From Promethearchaeota archaeon (GTDB taxonomy: Archaea > Asgardarchaeota > Lokiarchaeia > Sigynarchaeales > SOKP01), in contig JAUXAJ010000031.1 in assembly GCA_030620005.1 (NCBI GenBank), positions 1 to 27,385 on the forward strand: a stretch of 27,385 nt of DNA, in the 5' to 3' direction. Numbering within the stretch: the first letter of the stretch is position 1; each line of letters begins with the position of its first letter. The translations under genes and the position numbers were made by a program. Positions 24,118-27,385 of the stretch are shown in pieces. A model generated the notes under the pieces. It was not told the origin of the DNA and made no database searches. It saw only the letters and a list, made by a program, of their open reading frames with translations.

Positions 24118-24330
24118 CTATTTGCTACAAAATGCCTTATAAGCGGCTTCGTTTAACAGGTTTCCTTTTTCATCATCCAAATTGCTTGGTTTAATTTGGA
24201 ATAACCAAGCGGCCATAGCATCTTCGTTAATCTTTTCTGACTCGTCCATTAAATCGCTGTTAACAGCTATGACTTTCCTGGACAATGGGTTAAAAATATC
24301 ACCCACAGCTTTAGAACGTTACACGTTGCA
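24118..24330 (-). pseudogene. Broken second copy of glycine cleavage H protein
   Basis: The C-terminal half of GcvH is readable: RSKAVGDIFNPLSRKV, NSDLMDESEKINEDAMAAWL and EKGNLLNEAAYKAF to TAG at 24118. The lipoyl-lysine context (SKAVGD) is kept. Just before it the frame has TAA (24319-24321) where the intact copy has Glu (CTVESSKAV versus CNV*RSKAV). The N-terminal half is missing. It lies inverted to the intact gcvH 230 bp away, so it is likely a decayed duplicate. Confidence 0.85.
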
Positions 24331-24556
24331 AAGCTCAGATTTAAATGGTCTTTTTAAACTAGCATATAAACCACAAAAAGTAGTCTTAAATCATCTCAAA
24401 AATAAATTTGTTAAGCAAATATGAAAAAAAAAGTTTTAGATTTAAAATTCAGTTAATAAAAAAAAGTTTTAAATTTAAGACATAATTTATTTCAATATAA
24501 AAAAAATTCAATTAATTTTTAATTAGAATAAAAGAAAAAATGGTGTATGTTAAAAA

Positions 24557-24955
24557 ATGAGTCCACTATATTACACTAAGGCACATCAGTGGTACGACCC
24601 CGATTCGGGCAAAGTAGGGCTTAGCAGTTATGCTGCTGAACAGTTAGGGGAGATTTCCTTCGTAGATGTAGACGGATTAGAAGGGGCTACATTAGAGCAA
24701 ATCAAAATGGATGGGGACGAACCTGCTTCTGATCCAATTGATTGTACTGTAGAAAGCAGTAAGGCTGTGGGTGATATCTTTTCGCCTGTAAGCGGAACTG
24801 TCACAGCAATTAATTCTGACTTAATGGATGAGCCTGAAAAGATTAACGAAGATCCTTTAGCAGCCTGGTTATTTACTATTGAAGCTTCGAATTGGGAGGC
24901 TGAAAAGGGCAATTTACTTGATGAAGCAGCCTATAAAGCGTTTATTGCTCAATAA
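24557..24955 (+). CDS. gcvH: Glycine cleavage system H protein
   Basis: A 132-residue lipoyl carrier protein. It shuttles the aminomethyl group between P, T and L proteins of the glycine cleavage complex. YYTKAHQWYDPDSGKVGLSS, the lipoylation site ESSKAVGDIFSPVSG with Lys69, and INSDLMDEPEKINEDPLAAW are diagnostic. It starts at ATG 24557. It stands alone with no gcvP or gcvT nearby. A broken inverted copy lies upstream. The next gene, mptE, makes pterin cofactor precursors, which fits C1 metabolism. Confidence 0.95.
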   Translation: MSPLYYTKAHQWYDPDSGKVGLSSYAAEQLGEISFVDVDGLEGATLEQIKMDGDEPASDPIDCTVESSKAVGDIFSPVSGTVTAINSDLMDEPEKINEDPLAAWLFTIEASNWEAEKGNLLDEAAYKAFIAQ

Positions 24956-25152
24956 TTTATTAATATAACTCGGTTACATGCAATTTTATTTTTTTTTTTT
25001 TAATTTTAATATATATTCATCTTTTTTTTCTCAATAAAAATATTCGCGAACTAATGTTTTTTTCATTTCTAAAAGTATTTTTTCTTGTTTAATTTGCACA
25101 TTATTATAGTAATAACTCCTATTACTAGCAACACTGTAAGAATCTCGAAAGC

Positions 25153-25989
25153 ATGGCGTCAAACCTTAAAGATCAATTAAATTTTAACATCGATTTTAAA
25201 GACTGGTATTTTAAAATCATGAATGATTTTAAATTTGACTATAGTAAGGATGTAGAAGCTAGAGATTTATTGTCGCAAATCTTCACCAGAAAAGAAAAAA
25301 ATTGGGACCTTGAAAATGTAATATCTTCTTTTAAAAATCTTGTTCAAGAAAAATCGTGCATAATAATTTACGGCTGTGGACCTTCTCTTGAAACAACTAC
25401 GTTAAATTTACTAAAAAATAATACAAGACAGTTTTTTAACAAGTGTATTAATTTAGCAGCCAATGGATCATCAATATTACTAAAAGAAAATGAAATCCCA
25501 ATTGATGGTATATTCACAGACTTAGACGGGATAACAAAAGATGAATTTAAACATGCTAAATTTAACATTATCCACGCACATGGTGATAATATTGAAAAAT
25601 TGAAATATTTTGAGAATGATATCATAAGATTTCAAAATATTATAGGGACAACTCAAGTTGAACCCTCAGAAAATATACTAAATCCCGGAGGTTTTACGGA
25701 TGGAGATCGGATTCTTTTCTTCTTAAGAACCCTTTTATTGCCGGAGCAAAAAATCTTTTTTATTGGCATGGACTTTCAAGATATAGTTGGTAAATATTCA
25801 AAATTAAAAATTAACAAGCATCAAAAAGCAAATCCTATAAAGAAGAAAAAACTTAAATACGCCCTTCAATTAATAGAATGGATTCAAGACAAAATTCAAA
25901 ACGAATTTTTTTTTATTAATTCTTTATTCGCATCAAAAAAATTTAATTATTTAACACTTGAACAATTTGAGAAAATGATTAAACAATAG
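25153..25989 (+). CDS. mptE: 6-hydroxymethyl-7,8-dihydropterin pyrophosphokinase MptE
   Basis: A 278-residue archaeal enzyme of the DUF115/COG1634 family that transfers pyrophosphate from ATP to 6-hydroxymethyl-dihydropterin. It acts in the pathway to tetrahydromethanopterin or tetrahydrofolate. Motifs seen are IIIYGCGPSLE (residues 71-80), AANGSSILLKENEIPIDGIF with TDLDG, HAHGDN, and NPGGFTDGDR. The order and spacing match MptE. The start is ATG 25153. It follows gcvH on the same strand after 197 bp. Confidence 0.88.
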   Translation: MASNLKDQLNFNIDFKDWYFKIMNDFKFDYSKDVEARDLLSQIFTRKEKNWDLENVISSFKNLVQEKSCIIIYGCGPSLETTTLNLLKNNTRQFFNKCINLAANGSSILLKENEIPIDGIFTDLDGITKDEFKHAKFNIIHAHGDNIEKLKYFENDIIRFQNIIGTTQVEPSENILNPGGFTDGDRILFFLRTLLLPEQKIFFIGMDFQDIVGKYSKLKINKHQKANPIKKKKLKYALQLIEWIQDKIQNEFFFINSLFASKKFNYLTLEQFEKMIKQ

Positions 25990-26199
25990 CCCAAAATATT
26001 AATAAATGAGTTCTTTCTCAAACAAAAATATAAAGGTGTAATCTCCTCTTGAAAGATTTATTTGAGATTTATTTAAATTCTTCAAAAAAAGGGAAGGGAG
26101 CATTTACTAATCAAAAACACCATTTAATATGATTATATTTTCATGTGGGATGAGCTAAAAATTGATGGAGAATACATATGCACTTTAGAAATAAGCACA

Positions 26200-27015
26200 T
26201 CATATATTATCTTTTAATCCGTCCTTTGTTATAACGTAAGGTAAGATTTTTTCAGGAAGGAAATTTGAATTCGTGAGGTAAACTTGATTTTCATTTTCGT
26301 CATTTAAATTCAAATATAGATATTCCGTAAAAAAATGATTTAAAAATTGATTTCCAACTGGTAATTCTTTAATAATTGCACTTTCAAGGTAGTTTGGAGC
26401 AACTTGCGCAGTAGTTACAGTTATTAAATTGTATTTTTTTGTTAATTCGCTGATTTTTTTTAAAATTTTTATAAACAAATTCCTTGTTTCGTAAAAAGAT
26501 ATATTTTTATCACCTTGTTCAGATCTATAATGATTATTCAGAGAATCAATTATTAAAACGCGATATCGATGTTTTTTTATTTCTTCTTCGACCCTATTTA
26601 ACGAGAACAACAGAGTGGAATTATTCATTATTTTAACTATTAAAATGCTTTTTAACAAGGAATCATAACTTAGATCGTATAGTTTTGAGATTTCTCGAAT
26701 TCTTTCAGGTCTGAATGTGTTCTCGGTATCAATATATATAGAAAATTTAAAGCCTTTTTTATTTAAATCAATTGAAAAGAGTTTAAACGCTTGATTACAT
26801 ATTTGATGGCATAATTGAGTTTTTCCAGTTTTGTTTGCTCCGTATATTAAATACTTTTTGCCAGAGCAAAATCCTTCCCCCAAAACATTGTCAAAATTTT
26901 TTAAACCCGAACTCAATGAAATTTTTTCTCGTTTATCGTTAAAAGAATCAACCACAATAAACTTAGTTTCAAGAACTTGCTCTTTTTTCACATTTAAAAT
27001 TTCATGAATGTTCAT
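26200..27015 (-). CDS. RadA/RadB-type RecA-superfamily ATPase
   Basis: A 271-residue ATPase of the Rad51/RadA family. SSGLKNFDNVLGEGFCSGKK precedes Walker A (GANKTGKTQ, residues 59-67). IYIDTENTFRPERIREIS and Walker B (YRVLIIDSLNNHYR) follow. The N-terminal helix-hairpin-helix domain of RadA is absent, so it resembles RadB or another recombinase paralogue. It may assist homologous recombination. No partner gene is adjacent. The frame is intact. Confidence 0.85.
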   Translation of the reverse strand: MNIHEILNVKKEQVLETKFIVVDSFNDKREKISLSSGLKNFDNVLGEGFCSGKKYLIYGANKTGKTQLCHQICNQAFKLFSIDLNKKGFKFSIYIDTENTFRPERIREISKLYDLSYDSLLKSILIVKIMNNSTLLFSLNRVEEEIKKHRYRVLIIDSLNNHYRSEQGDKNISFYETRNLFIKILKKISELTKKYNLITVTTAQVAPNYLESAIIKELPVGNQFLNHFFTEYLYLNLNDENENQVYLTNSNFLPEKILPYVITKDGLKDNI

Positions 27016-27385
27016 TTTTATCGAGAAAATTATTTTTAAATTTCACAAGTAATATATAACTTAATCTATTAAAAACATTAAAAATTGTAAAAACTTATTA
27101 AAAGGATATCCAACTTGGACAAAATATTTTAAGAATGAAACTTTAGATATTTTAGGATCATAGCCAAAAAGAAAAAAGAAACGTGTCCATATTGCGGAAA
27201 GAGCTTCATGGAAAAGAATGAAAATCCCTTTCTTTCTTACAATAACTACGATTTATTTTATAACAATCCACGCAAAACCAAGCTTTTCTAACGGGGTTAA
27301 AGGTCATGTCCTTGTCCGTTACACCGCATGTGGAATATTTACAAATGGAATTACTGCTCAAACGATCTAAGACCCTCATTTGTTT
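27016..27385. other. Right-edge region with a possible zinc-ribbon ORF fragment
   Basis: The plus-strand frame 27148-27291 reads AKKKKETCPYCGKSFM and onward to KLF and TAA. One CPYC knuckle is visible; no start codon is evident. A second frame after 27301 (GHVLVRYTACGIFTNGITAQ) might be its continuation after a frameshift. Too little remains to name it. Confidence 0.3.

Overview
The window is AT-rich archaeal chromosome, most likely from an Asgard (Lokiarchaeia-like) archaeon. The ribosomal proteins are of archaeal/eukaryotic type (eS4, eL32, RNase P protein Rnp1, archaeal uS3, uL29 and uL24), and the dihydropterin pyrophosphokinase is the archaeal MptE. Several products fit Asgard genomes: a 22-residue-period leucine-rich-repeat protein, an OST3/OST6 (MagT1/TUSC3)-like membrane subunit, a C-terminal RING-like zinc finger and a possible longin-like small protein. 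The phylum assignment is inference; no 16S or tRNA marker was found.

Layout. (1) Positions 1-4549, minus strand: the downstream half of the spc-type ribosomal operon, in transcription order uL14-uL24-eS4-uL5-uS14-uS8-uL6-eL32 (eL32 runs off the left edge). (2) 4550-10211: a 5.7-kb interruption between uL14 and uS17, which are normally adjacent. It holds a leucine-rich-repeat gene with two in-frame stops, a decayed reverse transcriptase fragment, a GH172/DUF2961 glycosidase, a uroporphyrinogen-decarboxylase-family remnant, a GPH-type sugar symporter and an orphan ORF. (3) 10212-12765, minus strand: uL22-uS3-uL29-rnp1-uS17. (4) 13408-13942: uS19 on the opposite strand, diverging from uL22. The canonical uS19-uL22 and uS17-uL14 junctions are therefore both broken. 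(5) 13963-27385: accessory and housekeeping genes. These are a phosphomannose-isomerase-type cupin, a ribokinase, a class II glutamine amidotransferase, a 2[4Fe-4S] ferredoxin, an M20 peptidase, a ThuA/GATase-like protein with a RING finger, the OST3/6-like protein, a COG3199 NAD-kinase-like protein, GcvH plus an inverted broken gcvH copy, MptE and a RadA/RadB-type ATPase. Gene relics lie between them.

The most unusual observation is that three ribosomal protein genes (uS14, uS3 twice, uS19) carry short insertions of 30, 30, 37 and 31 nt. Each falls inside a conserved block and can form a small hairpin, and three of the four cause a stop or a frameshift. Removing them restores the canonical protein alignment. 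In three of the four, the codon just before the insertion is repeated as the insertion's last three bases: GGT/GGT, ATT/ATT, CTT/CTT. A possible fifth case (GTT/GTT, 30 nt) lies in the leucine-rich-repeat gene. This resembles mini-introns or translational-bypass elements ('byps'), but debris in decaying gene copies is a serious alternative. uS3 also has a 1-nt deletion and a Glu-to-TAA change, and several other genes show single-base frame breaks, so base-level sequence quality must be checked.
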